A DNA stretch of 64,000 bases, taken from the NCBI GenBank assembly GCA_022496805.1, contig CM040091.1, positions 12,700,336 through 12,764,335 of the forward strand, given 5' to 3'. This document shows, piece by piece, positions 22,512 through 34,022 of this stretch. Under the pieces are notes generated by a model, which made no database searches, had not been told where the DNA came from, and worked only from the letters and a program-made list of their open reading frames with translations. The stretch's first letter is position 1. Each line of letters starts with the position of its first letter. Both the position numbers and the translations under genes were made by a program. Source of the stretch: Pohlia nutans. Lineage: Eukaryota; Streptophyta; Bryopsida; Bryales; Mniaceae.

Positions 22512-25500
22512 ATGGCTGCGCAGCGATGGCGAGGCGCCGCTTTTTGGCTTCTCACAGTTGCGATGCTGTCGCAGTTCCTGCTCCCTGCCACTGCAATCTA
22601 CTGCGAAGAAGACGACTGCTATGATTTGCTCGGGTATGGTTGAATGGCACTCTGTCTTTTCCTTCTTCCAACAGTTCCCTGTCCACTTCGATAGTTTAGG
22701 TCTGGAGTATTTCTACGCTTCGTTCGTTGCAACTCTGTGCATGACGGACTCGGATTGCATCCCCGGTCAGAAATTAGGGTATAGGGTTTAGGGTTTGCGA
22801 TGTAGCTATTCGATAACACCGGTTCCGTGTTGCATCGATGCGTATTTGTTAGTTAGTATTTCTGTTCATGTGAGCGTTGGAGCGCATTTTTTATGATTGA
22901 GGATCGCCGTGATTTCGAATTCTTGAGTTATCTGCTTTTTGTGGTTTTCTTTACTCCCTCTGTCGCACTAAAAAATCCGTGGTTATTGGCGTGTTCTAAA
23001 AGCCGCCTCAATACTCGAAAAATGGTTTATCTTTAATCGTAGTTTGTAGTTTTTCACTCTCATTGTCCATCCCGCTTCAAAGTGGACAGGGTTCACGTTT
23101 GTATAGGAAAAATATTGAATAAGAAAAATGCCGAGAACCACGGGTTTTTTTAGTGGGACAGAGGGAGTATATGCTTTCAAATGTAGGTATAGACTCATCG
23201 GCAGTTGTAGTTCTAATGTTATTTCCGATCAATTAAGGTCCGGAAGTCATTCTCGTGGCTTTCAGCTGCTGAGTGTTCTTCTTATTATTCGAGTGGCTTA
23301 AGTTTTTGGTGGATCTTATCCTATATCAAGAGAATTCCACTGCACGAGAAAATGTATTATTTGGTTAACATATGAATAAGTTACGAATTTTTGAAATTTT
23401 GCTCATAAGGTGAGTAAAACCTTGGGGTAGGATTCGACTCTTGAGTTGCTAAACATTTTCTTAGTCATGAAATTTTGTATGTATTTGTGAGGTACATCTA
23501 CGCCTTCTCATGACAGTGGAGAACCTACCTTGGATGCCCAGTAGTTTGGACTTTCATTAACTCTTGTGTCGTTTGACACGCACTGGCAGTGCCTATAATA
23601 ACTTTTTTTGTGGCCATGCTGAACAGGGTGCCGACATCTGCAACAGCATCCGACATCAAGAAAGCCTACTACAAACTATCGCTCAAATAGTACGTGTGCT
23701 TGCTGAGCATATTTCATTGAGCTGTGAAGTCTACCGTGTTTATGAAACTTTCGTAAGTTTCAATGATAAAATAATGTTATTCCTTGAGCCCTAATGGTTG
23801 CTGGAAGTATTTTATCTCACGTAAATATAGTGCAGTCATCCAGATAAAAATCCTGATCCGGAGACCAAGAGCAAATTTCAGAAGATTGCTACTGCTTATG
23901 AGGTGAGCTTCGTCTAATACTGACTATAATCTTATTTCAAAACTTGTTTTATCCTCTTCTATCCTTTCTCCTTTACATGGGCTGCATGGTTGACTTACTT
24001 TATGCCTGCGTTGTCTTTGGGGCCAGATTTTGAAAGATGAAGCCAAGAGAGAGCAATATGACTACGCCATTGCTCATCCAGAGCAGGTATGGAGCTTCTG
24101 TTCCTCGTGTTTACCTAAGTTCCTGTTCGATATTAAGAACTGTGATTTTTGATATCACAGACGTCTGGGCTCTAGTATCCCATTCACGTTTTGTTGACTT
24201 ACTGATTACACCTTTTGACGACTTAGTTCTGAGGAGTGAGGTGGTATCTTTGCAGTTCTTTTACAACACTGCCCGCTATTATCAAGCTTACTACGGGCCT
24301 CAAGCGGTAAGCTGCCCCTTTATCCTTGCTTTCTTCTTTGTTAGGTCATGGTAGTATTTTCTTGTGAAGCTTCGTAGGCTTTGTCTGCTTTGAGCGACCG
24401 TCTGATGCATACTTCTATGCTCTAGTGAATAGTTTATTTGAAGGTGTTGAGCTGACCCTGGAGTTCTGTTCTTACAGGATCTACGCGCAGTTCTTATAGG
24501 TGTCATGATCCTATTATCATTCTTCCAGTTTCTGAATGAGAAAATTCGTCATGCTCAGGTAATGGGCTACCACGTCCTCTTATTATCTTGTTTCACCATT
24601 TCATCTTCTAAGACGTGCACAACACTAGACTGATCCCTCAATATCTGAAGTAATGTTATCTACAAGTAATTCGTGGATGGGATATACATTATTGCTGACA
24701 TAGCTGAATGTGTCTGTGATTGATCCCTTGGTTTAAATGAGCTCAGTCTGGCTGATTCTTGTAGATGGTGGATATGGTGAAACAAACACCCGCATATAAG
24801 AATAAGCTGAAGGCGCTTGAATTGGAACGAAATGGTGGTGTCATGTCCAAGAAAAAAGCTCCAAGAAACAGAAGGTTGTGTCGGTGGTTATACCTTGTTA
24901 GCTACTTAGTGATGCTTCTTTTATACATTGTGGGTTAGATTTGTTGCAGACGAGATTTTGAGAGCAATTGGTTGAGTGTTTGATGCTAGTGTTTTCTACA
25001 AATTTGTTCTTGCTGGTAAGCTTGGAAGTTTGTGGGAGTTCACTTAATGTGCTTCCATCTAATTGTTAATTGAATTTATTTATTCATTAATTTAAAGGTT
25101 CACACAGGGTGGAGGGTGCGGATTTGAGCAAGGAATTAGATTTACAGATTTCAGGAGCGGAGAATCCTACTGTCTGGAGATTATTGGGCGTCAGATTTGT
25201 GCTTCTGCCTTATACCGTTGGAAAGGTAAGTTTTTAATGTCAGCATCAACATGATTTATTTGATTTCGTCCACGTAGAAGAAATTATAGCAGTTATCCAG
25301 ATTGCTGACGTCTGTTTGTTGCACGAGTGTTACAGTTGGCGGCATGGCAAGCAGCGTGGATGTGGCGCTATTGGATAAAGAAGATGCCGTATTCTTGGGA
25401 TGATGCTTCGTATGTCACCCGCTCGTGTCTTGGAATTTCTTCAACAAATTGGAGAAGCATGAGTGAGTACTGATGGAAATCGTTAGATGGAAGTTGGTTT

Positions 25501-25791
25501 TTGCATTAATAGATGGAAAGTAGTAACATCACAATTACACGTTAATACTATACTACCAGGATTCTGTTACTGAGGTCTGGATTGAATTTCAGATTTTGAT
25601 TATTTGAAGACCCCGTTAATTACAAAGTGCTCTATGCTAAAATGCAGAGTAATGACCAATAAATAAGATGACTTTTTATGGTTACAGGTGATAGATTAAA
25701 AGATGACCTGATCCTAAAGAGGTTGTGGGTAAAGGGTAACTTGGCTGCCTACAAGGCAGAAACTGCGAAAGACTTTAGGCGGCGAAAATGA
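22512..25791 (+). CDS. ER-membrane J-protein, ATJ50/DNAJC25 type
   Basis: Ten exons: 22512-22633, 23627-23689, 23836-23902, 24027-24086, 24256-24306, 24478-24558, 24765-24874, 25108-25225, 25336-25462 and 25688-25791. All phases join; 300 aa. Residues 1-28 form a signal peptide, then IYCEEDDCYDLLGV opens the J domain, with HPDKNPDPETKSKF at about residue 63 supplying the HPD motif that stimulates Hsp70. The J domain ends YDYAIAHPEQ, followed by FFYNTARYYQAYYGP. Membrane segments lie near residues 124-140 (AVLIGVMILLSFFQFL) and 208-235. TPAYKNKLKALELERNGG and MPYSWDDASY are typical of plant ATJ50 and its animal relative DNAJC25. The family is expected in the ER membrane with the J domain in the lumen. 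Exon 8 uses the AG after CACACAG, the only acceptor that keeps frame. Confidence 0.93.
22954..23167. mobile_element. Stowaway-like MITE in J-protein intron 1
   Basis: 214 bp bounded by TA on both sides (22952-22953 and 23168-23169). Termini are CTCCCTCTGTCGCACTAAAA and the complement of CTCCCTCTGTCCCACTAAAA. CCGTGGTT arms continue inward. Confidence 0.9.
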
Positions 25792-25919
25792 GGTGCATCC
25801 TCACATTTGTGTTTCTTTCGTTGACAACCTGTCTTTGAATAACGTTGAAGTTGATTTGCAAGGATGGTGTTCTTGTCTTTTGAGCTCCATGGATTTCCTC
25901 TTGTTGCTCCACATCTTCA

Positions 25920-26575
25920 GAATGCATCGTGATTAGCCTACTTACAGCTCTGCAATGGAGTGGGATTCATCACCAGATGCGGAGAGAGAGATGCAGAGTT
26001 CGTTGAGTCGTCTGGGCTATTTAACCTGAGCCCGAGACGAATTAAGAACTGCTATATTATTGCTAGGGAATGCATCGTGATTATGCTACTTGCAGCTATG
26101 CAATGGAGTGGGATTCATCACCAGATGCGGAGAGAGAGATGCAGAGTTCGTTGAGTCGTCTGGGCTATTTAACCTGAGCCCGAGACGAATTAAGAACTGC
26201 TATATTATTGAAAGGGAATGCATCGTGATTATGCTACTTGCAGCTATGCAATGGAGTGGGATTCATCACCAGAAGCAGAGAGAGAGACGCAGAGTTCGTT
26301 GAGTCGTCTGGGCTATTTAACCTGAGCCCGAGACGAATTAAGAACTGCTATATTATTGAAAGGGAATGCATCGTGATTATGCTACTTGCAGCTATGCAAT
26401 GGAGTGGGATTCATCACCAGATGCAGAGAGAGAGACGCAGAGTTCGTTGAGTCGTCTGGGCTATTTAACCTGAGCCCAAGACGAATTAAGAACTGCTATA
26501 TTATTGCTAGGGAATGTATCGTGATTCGTTGAGTCTTCTGAGCTATTTAACCTGAGCCCAAGACGAATTAAGAAG
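25920..26575. repeat. 148-bp tandem array downstream of the J-protein gene
   Basis: Units begin near GAATGCATCGTGATTA at about 25920, 26068, 26216, 26364 and (with an internal deletion) 26512. Four copies are nearly identical, each containing GCAATGGAGTGGGATTCATC, GAGTTCGTTGAGTCGTCTGG and TATTTAACCTGAGCCC. The array starts 130 bp after the stop codon, so it may lie in the 3' UTR or terminator. The short peptide frames it creates repeat with the array and do not look like genes. Confidence 0.9.
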
Positions 26576-28651
26576 TACTACAGTAGCTGGCAATTGGTCT
26601 GGGAAAGAAGCACTACGCCAGATGGGGTTCTAAAATGTCGCTGGTTTTGTATTGGTTGCAGGTTGTGCGAAGTTATGAGCAACTCGACAGTTCCTCTTTT
26701 CTTGACCTGGTGAGAATGTCAAACCTATCAAGGCTTTGGACGATCTGGAGTGTACCATTTGAGGTTCCCAGTTTTTCTACATTGAAATGTCCTGCGAGAA
26801 TAGCTTTTTCTTTAGCTCAGTGACCTTGCTAGTCAATTAAGTTCAACAGGTTTTGTTTTCGCTAGGCTACCCAAAGTTAGAACAAATCCTTTTGGTTTGT
26901 TTGTGGTTCAATGGCGTTCAAGGACGATATTGATGTTCTTAGAAGTGCAGGTTGGAAGTGATATATAACTATTTAGACACCTTTAGCTCAGGTGCTATAA
27001 ATTCTTAGTGCTCTGAATCAAGGAGCCCGTTTCGTGTGTTCCTCCCAGCAGTGCATTTGGATTTGATGAGTGCTCATCTTATTACATTGTCAATTTATGC
27101 TTATATTTGACATTTGCACTTGCAAAAGTGTTCACAGTTAGAGTTTGTTGACATGCATGCAACATTCTTTTCAAGAGTTTTCTCCATATGCTTCAAATAC
27201 TGACAAACCAGTGTTGAAGTACATCTCGCTTATGAAGTTATTCAAGTGGTGAATTGTGCTCACTTTGTTGACGCTGAGTTCTTGTAGTGATTTTATTTTG
27301 TCTTACTGTATCAATTGAGTGGGTGTCTTACCTATCGTTGAACCATATAATTCTAAAAAATGGATATAAGATGATTGGTGAAGTAAAATTGCTTGAAATA
27401 AAGTGGCCTACGCTCGATTAATTGAAGAATAGAGTTATTCGTAAAATCTAGAAAAACATTACTTGAAGATCAAAGACAACTGAATGCGTAGAGATTGTTA
27501 GGAAATTTAATAAAAGCATATGAAGATAGGCTAGAAGTCAGGCCAACCCCTCATTACTTTACAGATAACTCAAATATACTCTTGCAATTGTTATGTGAAA
27601 TGTTGGAGTGTAATGTAAACGAGCCTTGATTTTGCAGAAAACCTATGGAATTGATTTTTAGCGGCCACTTTTGTAGATAAGGTATGGCATATGAAATGGT
27701 GGGGGTCTAATACAACAAGATAGAGGTTTATTTTTGTGTTTTTTTTATTTAAAAAATATCCGGCTTTGGAATTCTATACTGGGGTTGTCACACCTCTTTC
27801 TTCCCATTCTCAATTTTTACAGAATGTTTATGTGGATCCTTCTTCTTGAATTCTGGATGGAGGATTCATTCTCTCCAGATTGTGAAGTTTCGTTCATCTG
27901 TTCTGGAGGTGAAGAATGGGTGTGGAGATTTAGAAACCGTGGAAAAGATTAACAAGGTGTGTCCATTCTCATTCTTCACACAACCTCAAAAAGAGTTACA
28001 ACTTCTGCATAGAGAATGGCCACGATTGGCTCCAGATTTCTCTCCCAAGGTTGTCAATCTCCAAAGAATTAAACTTCTGTGCTACCAGACCAGAGAGCGC
28101 TCAGCGTGCTCGGACCTCCTTCTTCAGCACATGGAACTCCAGTCCTCTCTTCTTAACGCGTGATGGCAACCAGATTAAATGGCAATTTATTAGACCCGCT
28201 AGGGGCAGAGGTATCGTGAGTATTGTATGCACTAGCATAGTGTGTCACTATAGTGTTCATTCCCAAAAGGGGAGAGTAGTATTGTCCCAATTTCCCCTTG
28301 TCCGGTGGGCATTGGATCATTGGCATTTCGAACGGACACTTCATTCACGCCGGCCCCTTGCTAAAAAGGGATCGGAGTTTCTATCTATCTATCTATGCAC
28401 TAGGTAGCAAAAGTAAATACGGAGTACCATTTATGTGGGAGGTCGCATAATGTTCTAAATGTCATAAAGTGGTTCTAAGATCACATGTGATGAGTACAGT
28501 ATTTGGACTTCTTCTTGTTCAAATTTATTTCTTTTCTTATCAACAAATACAACGGTGTTCACTAGATTTGCTGATATAAAATTTGACCCCATCTTAATTA
28601 TTGGAATTTCACAATATAATCAACAAAATTTACCATTTTAAAACCAATTCC
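26576..28651. other. Spacer without recognised gene
   Basis: Two overlapping plus-strand frames (27846-28163 and 28051-28407) show no family similarity. The second ends inside a retroelement tail. A single TTTACAGATAACTC end at about 27560 belongs to the GAGTTATC element family. Confidence 0.55.
28195..28396 (+). mobile_element. 5'-truncated retroelement tail with (ATCT)n
   Basis: Matches the 3' end of the LINE-like element at 46185-46320: ACTATAGTGTTCAT, AAGGGGAGAGTAGT, TTGTCCCAAT, CCGGTGGGCA, ACGGACACTT, ATTCACGCCGGCCC, then TTTCTATCTATCTATCTAT. Related inverted copies occur at 31715-32110 and 37966-38075. Variable 5' ends and a common simple-repeat 3' tail indicate LINE-type retrotransposition. 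Confidence 0.75.
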
Positions 28652-29115
28652 TTAACTCCTAAATGCCTAAAGCCCTCTTCAAATTTGGTAGTTTTGCAAA
28701 GATGCATTATAAAATGCAACTAAGAGGGATATTTTGAACTTGATGTATGCATAAAATTTGTACATTATGAATTTTAGATTCTATTCATATATTTAGATCT
28801 ATTATTGCTATCATCAATATCTTTGTATAAAATCTGAAACTCAAAATTGAAAATTATTTTGGAAGCCGATTACTAATAATATATTGACAATCTATGGATG
28901 AAATTTGTTGTGATGGGTCGAAATGTAATACTTTAAGTGTAGTGGTTTTTGGAGATTTTTGGGTTGCTTAATTTTATGAGTTGACATTTTTAAGAGCACT
29001 TTTACATTGAAATCTTCAAAATTTTAGGTGAATCACTACAACATGAAATGAGGCATAAATTTTTTCCTCAAATCATCTGGCTCTTTCTAATCTGATGACA
29101 CATGCATGAAATCCA
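28652..29115. mobile_element. TTAA-type MITE, 3'-truncated
   Basis: Begins TTAACTCCTAAATGCC at 28652. The interior follows the 34023-34609 copy (TTCAAATTTGG, AAAGATGCATTAT, ACATTATGAATTTTAGATTC, TCACTACAACATGAAATGAG). It breaks off just before another element starts at 29136. Confidence 0.7.
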
Positions 29116-29135
29116 AAAAATGAAGTCTTAGGTGG

Positions 29136-29377
29136 TTAATCTCTAAAGGACCGAGGATTAATAGTTTTACAATGGCAAATTCAATCTATCATCTTGTGAA
29201 AAAGGATAATTCAAATGGGACCAAATTTTGCACCACCAAATTGAATGAAGAGCATTATATGTGTTTTTTTAAAAGGAAAGAGTTTTGAATCCAAAAAAAG
29301 TCCACATAGGACATACTCAAATCTGTTATAAAAACCACAAGACCCAATTTGGGCTCCTTGGTCCTTTTAGGGGTTAA
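29136..29377. mobile_element. TTAA-flanked short MITE, 242 bp
   Basis: Left TTAATCTCTAAAGGACCGAG and right complement TTAACCCCTAAAAGGACCAA form about 20-bp inverted repeats. The right interior (GGGCTCCTTGGTCC) recurs at about 2519-2535, so a degraded relative may lie near 2470-2535. Confidence 0.7.
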
Positions 29378-29442
29378 AGATTAAACAGTCCTTCAGGGAT
29401 TATTGTGCATCGTTCAAAAATGAATGCTCAAACAATTAAGGG

Positions 29443-29839
29443 TTAACCCTTAAAGGTCTCAGAAGCCACATTTTGGTTGCAACATGGTATTTTTTGTGTA
29501 TTTGACATACAAGGTGTAAGAATTAATGTAAACTCTAGTTACGAAAGTTTGTACTTGTGGTGAGTCCGATCCAATGACACATGACAATTTTAATTTAGAT
29601 CATTATTGCACCTACTACATGCTTTAGAAGTTGCAAAATGGTCATGTATTCTACATGTATGGTGTCGTATTTGAGCATGATAAGAATGAGGTATTGAAAG
29701 GACCTCCAAATGAAAGATGTTTGTCAAAGAATATTCAACCAAAATGTGTATGTCTTGCTAAATTTTAATACATTTTTTGTATGTTAAAAGCAAGATACGT
29801 GATCGTACATATGGTCCCCTACTGACCTTTAAGGGTTAA
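29443..29839. mobile_element. TTAA-flanked MITE, 397 bp
   Basis: A perfect 16-bp inverted repeat TTAACCCTTAAAGGTC at both ends, TTAA at 29443-29446 and 29836-29839. It lies about 340 bp upstream of the FNR start codon, so it may be within that promoter. The flanks on both sides read similarly (AGTCCTTCAGGGATTA and AGTCCTTTAGGGATTA). Confidence 0.8.
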
Positions 29840-30180
29840 GTAGTCCTTTAGGGATTACTCCATATGTCCTACCAAAAGACCATGTTTTTCTTTCGAAATG
29901 TCAAAAGAAAAACACTGAGTTTTGGATTCAAGACTCGACCCTAAACACACAAATGTAGGAAAAATGTGTTCCAAGACCAAAAAGAGAGAAACATAGTATG
30001 ACTTCTTTTAGATGATTATCTACCGCACATTGCAACCCCTTCTCTTGGGGGTCAGGTAGAGAGCACACACCATCGTCTCCTCCTCCTCCACACACTAGTA
30101 TTCCAATACTACTCTCCCGCCTCTTCCATTCTTCGTTATCCACTCTTCCCGAGTTTCTGTTTGCAAGCTTCTTTTTTCCA

Positions 30181-32948
30181 ATGGCGCACGCAGCGTGCTT
30201 GCAAGCCTCCGTCGCGGGCATCGCCCACGTCGGGATTTCTTCTTCTTCCGCTACGCCGGCCTCAGACGCCTCGCTCTTCTTCACGGGACGCCGCCTGCCC
30301 AATTTGCAATGCAGCGTGTCCCGCAATGGCGTTCCCGTTCCCCGGCGCGCGGTTGTCGCAATGGCTCTCACTGAGCAGGCGAGCAAGGTGTCCCTCTCCG
30401 CCGACCTGGAGAAGGAGGCGGAGCCCCCGATGCACTTGTTCAAGAACAAGGAGCCGTTCATCGGCACGGTGAAATCCGTGGAGCGCATCGTCGGCCCCAA
30501 CGCCACGGGCGAGACGTGCCACATTGTCATCGAGCACAACGGCGACATGCCGTATTGGGAAGGCCAGAGCTACGGCATCATCCCCCCTGGGGATAATCCT
30601 AAGAAGCCCGGCCAGCCCAATACCGTGCGCTTGTACTCCATCGCTTCCTCCAGATATGGCGATGAATTCGATGGCAAAACCGCTAGCCTCTGTGTTCGAC
30701 GGGCTGTCTACTGGGACCCCGAACTTAAGGCCGAAGACCCCGCCAAGAAAGGCATCTGCAGCAACTTCTTGTGCGATTGCAAACCCGGCGACAAAGTGCA
30801 GGTCCGTCAGATCTTTCCTACATGTCTTGCGATGCATTATTCATACCAATTTTTCTCTGTCACACTCAATCCTCACTATGACATGGTTTGAATGTGTGCT
30901 ACTGACAGTTTGGATGATAGTATAACAAGTGTGCAGGATTCTGCAGGCCTTCATTGTGTCGCATTCATATCAATTCTTTTAGATTACACTGAAACCTCGT
31001 TGATCTTACCACACTTTCACTATGACATTCTTTGAGAGCTCTGATTCATTCGAGTGTGCAAGACATAGCTTGAATGTGTGGCAAATGTGTCACAGTCAAT
31101 GATAGTGAAAGAACTATAAGATCTGTGCCGGACTCTTTCACAATGACATGGTTTGAATGTGTGCGACTAACAGTTTGAATGATAGTATAACAAGTGTGCA
31201 GGATTATCCAGACCTTCATTTACATTCATGCCAATTTCTGTTAGATTACACTCAAACCTCGTCAATCTTACCAGTCTTTCACCATGACATACTTTAAATC
31301 TGTGAGAGCTCTGATTCAGTCAAGTGTGCAAGACACAGTTTGAATGTGTGGCAAATGTGTTATGTACAGTCAATGATAGTGAAACAAGTATAAGAGCAGA
31401 GGTCTTAGTGTGCCGGTTTCGAGATTACCAAAATGTGTTTGTGTAAAACTTGGCCTGCAGGTGACAGGGCCGTCAGGGAAGGTGATGCTGTTGCCCGAGA
31501 AGGATCCCAATGCGACGCACATCATGGTGGCGACGGGGACGGGCATCGCGCCATACAGGGGATTCCTGCGACGCATGTTCATGGAGGACGTGCCCACGTT
31601 CAAATTCGGCGGGCTGGCATGGCTGTTCTTGGGAGTGGCAAACTCCGACAGTCTCCTCTACGACGACGAGTTCACCAAGTTCAGGGAGCAGTACCCAGAC
31701 AATTTCAGGTACGCACTCTAGATAGATAGATAGAAACTCCGACCCTACTACAAGGCTGGCGTGAATAAAGTGTCCGTTCGTAATGTCACTGACCCGGTGC
31801 CCACCAGGCAAGGGGACATTGGGACAATACTACTCTCCCCTTTCGAGGATGGACACTATAGTAACCAAAACAAAGTAACAATAATAACATAAAGTAATAC
31901 ATGGTATAGTATTATTGGTTGGGTACTAATTTGAATAAAGGTATGTTTTGAGTGGATTGTTATCACCAAGTCATGAGTTCTTAGGTTGGTTGGTGAAGAG
32001 CGTTGTATTACAATTATGTGGTCTGGGTTCGATTCTCATTGGGCTCGTTTGAGCAGTGGTGTAAAACACATGGCTTGGTGCTACTAGTGAGCACACGCAC
32101 TCTACATTATGTTTGACAATCACCTGCATTCATAACCCCCTCTAAAAACCCCTGTATACTAGGGTTTATATGTCTAAAACCCCTTGTACACATATCTGTT
32201 TTGTCCTAAATGTATGTATACTTTGTACAGAAATGTTCAAATGAATACCCCGTTTTGTGTACTTTCACAAATTTAACGGAAGTTGGTTACCCCATTACCA
32301 ACTGGCTCCTTCCACCAACAGCTAGGGGCATTTTCCACAATCAATGCTGCAATGATGTTGGTTGTACCATGAGGTACAGCTGGTAATGGGTTCTCTCTTG
32401 TTGTAAGTGTGGTTATGGATTCGTTGTTGTTGGTTTAAGCATCTTTAGTGTGTGCAATACAAATCTTCTTTAGACAGAAAGAGCTCTACCTATGTGATGT
32501 GAATGGGATGTGTCATACTTCAACTTTGAAAATTTATAACTAATTCATTCTTCATCCAAAAACTATGTTTCAACTTGTTGGAATCTGTTTCTTCTTGCCT
32601 AACTCTAAAAAATAATAATACTAAATAATATCAATGTCTCATATCCGTATTTCTTATTCAGTTGGGATGGGGTAACCACCTTAATGCAGGTATGACATCG
32701 CGCTCAGCCGTGAGCAGACGAACGCGAAGGGCGGGAAGATGTACGTGCAGGACAAGATCGAGGAGTACAGCGAGGAGTTGTTCGAGATGTTGGACAAGGG
32801 CGCGCACATTTACTTCTGTGGGCTGCGCGGGATGATGCCCGGCATTCAGGATACGTTGAAGCGCGTGGCGGAGGCGCGCGGCGAGAGCTGGGACGAGAAG
32901 CTCGCGGCGTTGAAGAAGAACAAGCAGTGGCACGTTGAGGTCTACTGA
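30181..32948 (+). CDS. FNR: Chloroplast ferredoxin-NADP+ reductase
   Basis: Three exons (30181-30801, 31461-31708, 32690-32948) with GT-AG borders and matching phases encode 375 aa, the usual precursor length. It moves electrons from reduced ferredoxin to NADP+ at the end of the photosynthetic light reactions. Residues 1 to about 60 are rich in Ser, Ala and Arg and fit a plastid transit peptide. FAD binding: RLYSIASS at about residue 150 and [10 protein letters not shown] at about 190. NADP binding: [14 protein letters not shown] at about 230, [26 protein letters not shown] and CGLRGM. It ends in the C-terminal Tyr (HVEVY) that stacks on the flavin. Exon 1 alone covers transit peptide and FAD domain, fewer introns than flowering-plant FNR genes. 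The acidic TRK-like leaf type cannot be told from the root type with certainty, but sequence favours leaf. Intron 1 holds a tandem duplication, intron 2 a retroelement. Confidence 0.97.
30875..31385. repeat. 265-bp tandem duplication in FNR intron 1
   Basis: The unit beginning TGACATGGTTTGAATGTGTG at about 30880 recurs at about 31144, and both continue through AGATTACACT, AACCTCGT, GAGAGCTCTGATTCA and GGCAAATGTGT to AGTCAATGATAGTGAAA. The duplication makes up most of the intron. Confidence 0.85.
31715..32110 (-). mobile_element. Retroelement tail with tRNA-like segment, in FNR intron 2
   Basis: Inverted copy of 45905-46320. It starts at the plus-strand GATAGATAGATAGAAACTCC (the simple-repeat 3' end) and continues through the shared tail. 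At 31985-32040 on the plus strand it contains TTGGTTGGTGAAGAGCG and GGTTCGATTCTC, similar to tRNA box A and box B at tRNA-like spacing. The insertion lies 7 bp after the exon 2 donor. Confidence 0.75.
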
Positions 32949-33325
32949 GCGCCCCCCTCACTCACTCTCCCTCAGTAGTCACAGTGCAATCAATCTGTCG
33001 AGAATCCTTGAAGTGTATTTTTATTATTAGAAACGGTTTCATTTTTTTCTTCTTCCCTGGTTCTTCTTCCCCCCGTTTCAAGGGCATTCCATTGCAGTAA
33101 AATATGTACTATTTAGATATTGTATGAACAAGTTGTGCATCTTCAAAGCTTTGTCTCATATTGTGTACACAAGTGTTCAAAATTGGAAGGAAGTAGGTTT
33201 TGACTCTCACAGTTTGCTTTGTTGTTTCAAGCGATGCACATGTGACGAGTCATTTTTGTGACTAATCCATGCATGCCACCTTGAAGTTGAAGCTTCCCGA
33301 GCCGGAAAACTCTAAGCCTCTGGCT

Positions 33326-33899
33326 TTAACCCCTAACTGCCCAACCATGCATATTTTGCATGATGTACAGATTTCATCCGTAGTTTCTCATCTGTCGTGC
33401 ACTTTTTGTAGTGACTTTTTTACTGAATTTTTTATGGAAAGTTAGCTTCATGTTTGTGTGATCCGATTGAAAAGGAAACAATTTCTAAAAAAGTTATGCC
33501 TCATTTTGTGTTGCAGTGTTTCACCCAAAATATTGAAGATTTTAGTCTAAAATGTTCTTGAAAAAATAAACTCATAAAATCAAGCATCCAAAAAATCTCC
33601 AAAAATCACTACACCTAGAGTACTACATTATAACCCATCACAACAAATTTCATCAATAGACTATCAATATCTTATTCGTAATCAAATTTCAAAATAATTT
33701 TTTATTTAATGTTTCAAAGTTTGTAGAAATTTTTTAATGATAGCAAGTATAGATCTAACCGTATGGATAGAATCTAAAATTCAAAATGTATAACTTTTAT
33801 TCATACATCAAGTTTCAAATATTCATGTTAGTTGCATTTTATAATGCATCTTTGCAAAACTGCCCAAACTGGACATAGGTGAGGACGTTTAGGGGTTAA
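33326..33899. mobile_element. TTAA-flanked MITE, 574 bp, inverted partner of next
   Basis: Ends TTAACCCCTAACTGCCC and the complement of TTAACCCCTAAACGTCC. The left end carries the palindrome CATGCATATTTTGCATGATG. The interior is the reverse complement of the copy at 34023-34609. Confidence 0.8.
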
Positions 33900-34022
33900 T
33901 CCTACTTCATATTTCTACTGGAGAAACGTAGTTACCCAATACCTTGAAACTTGTACAAGATGAGAACATCTCCACTAGGACTCGCTAAGAGTCTGATACA
34001 CTCCAAAAGTTGATGAAAAGTA

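Noticed and set aside
25960..26450. Three or four similar 64-70-codon frames, or a CRISPR-like array
   Set aside because: They repeat only because the 148-bp DNA unit repeats. Units are contiguous without distinct spacers, so this is a satellite array, not CRISPR or a gene family.
30262..30837. 191-codon minus-strand frame opposite FNR exon 1
   Set aside because: A shadow of the GC-rich FNR coding exon.
31985..32050. A genuine tRNA gene in FNR intron 2
   Set aside because: Only box-like words are present; no complete acceptor stem or cloverleaf is visible, and it repeats within a retroelement tail.
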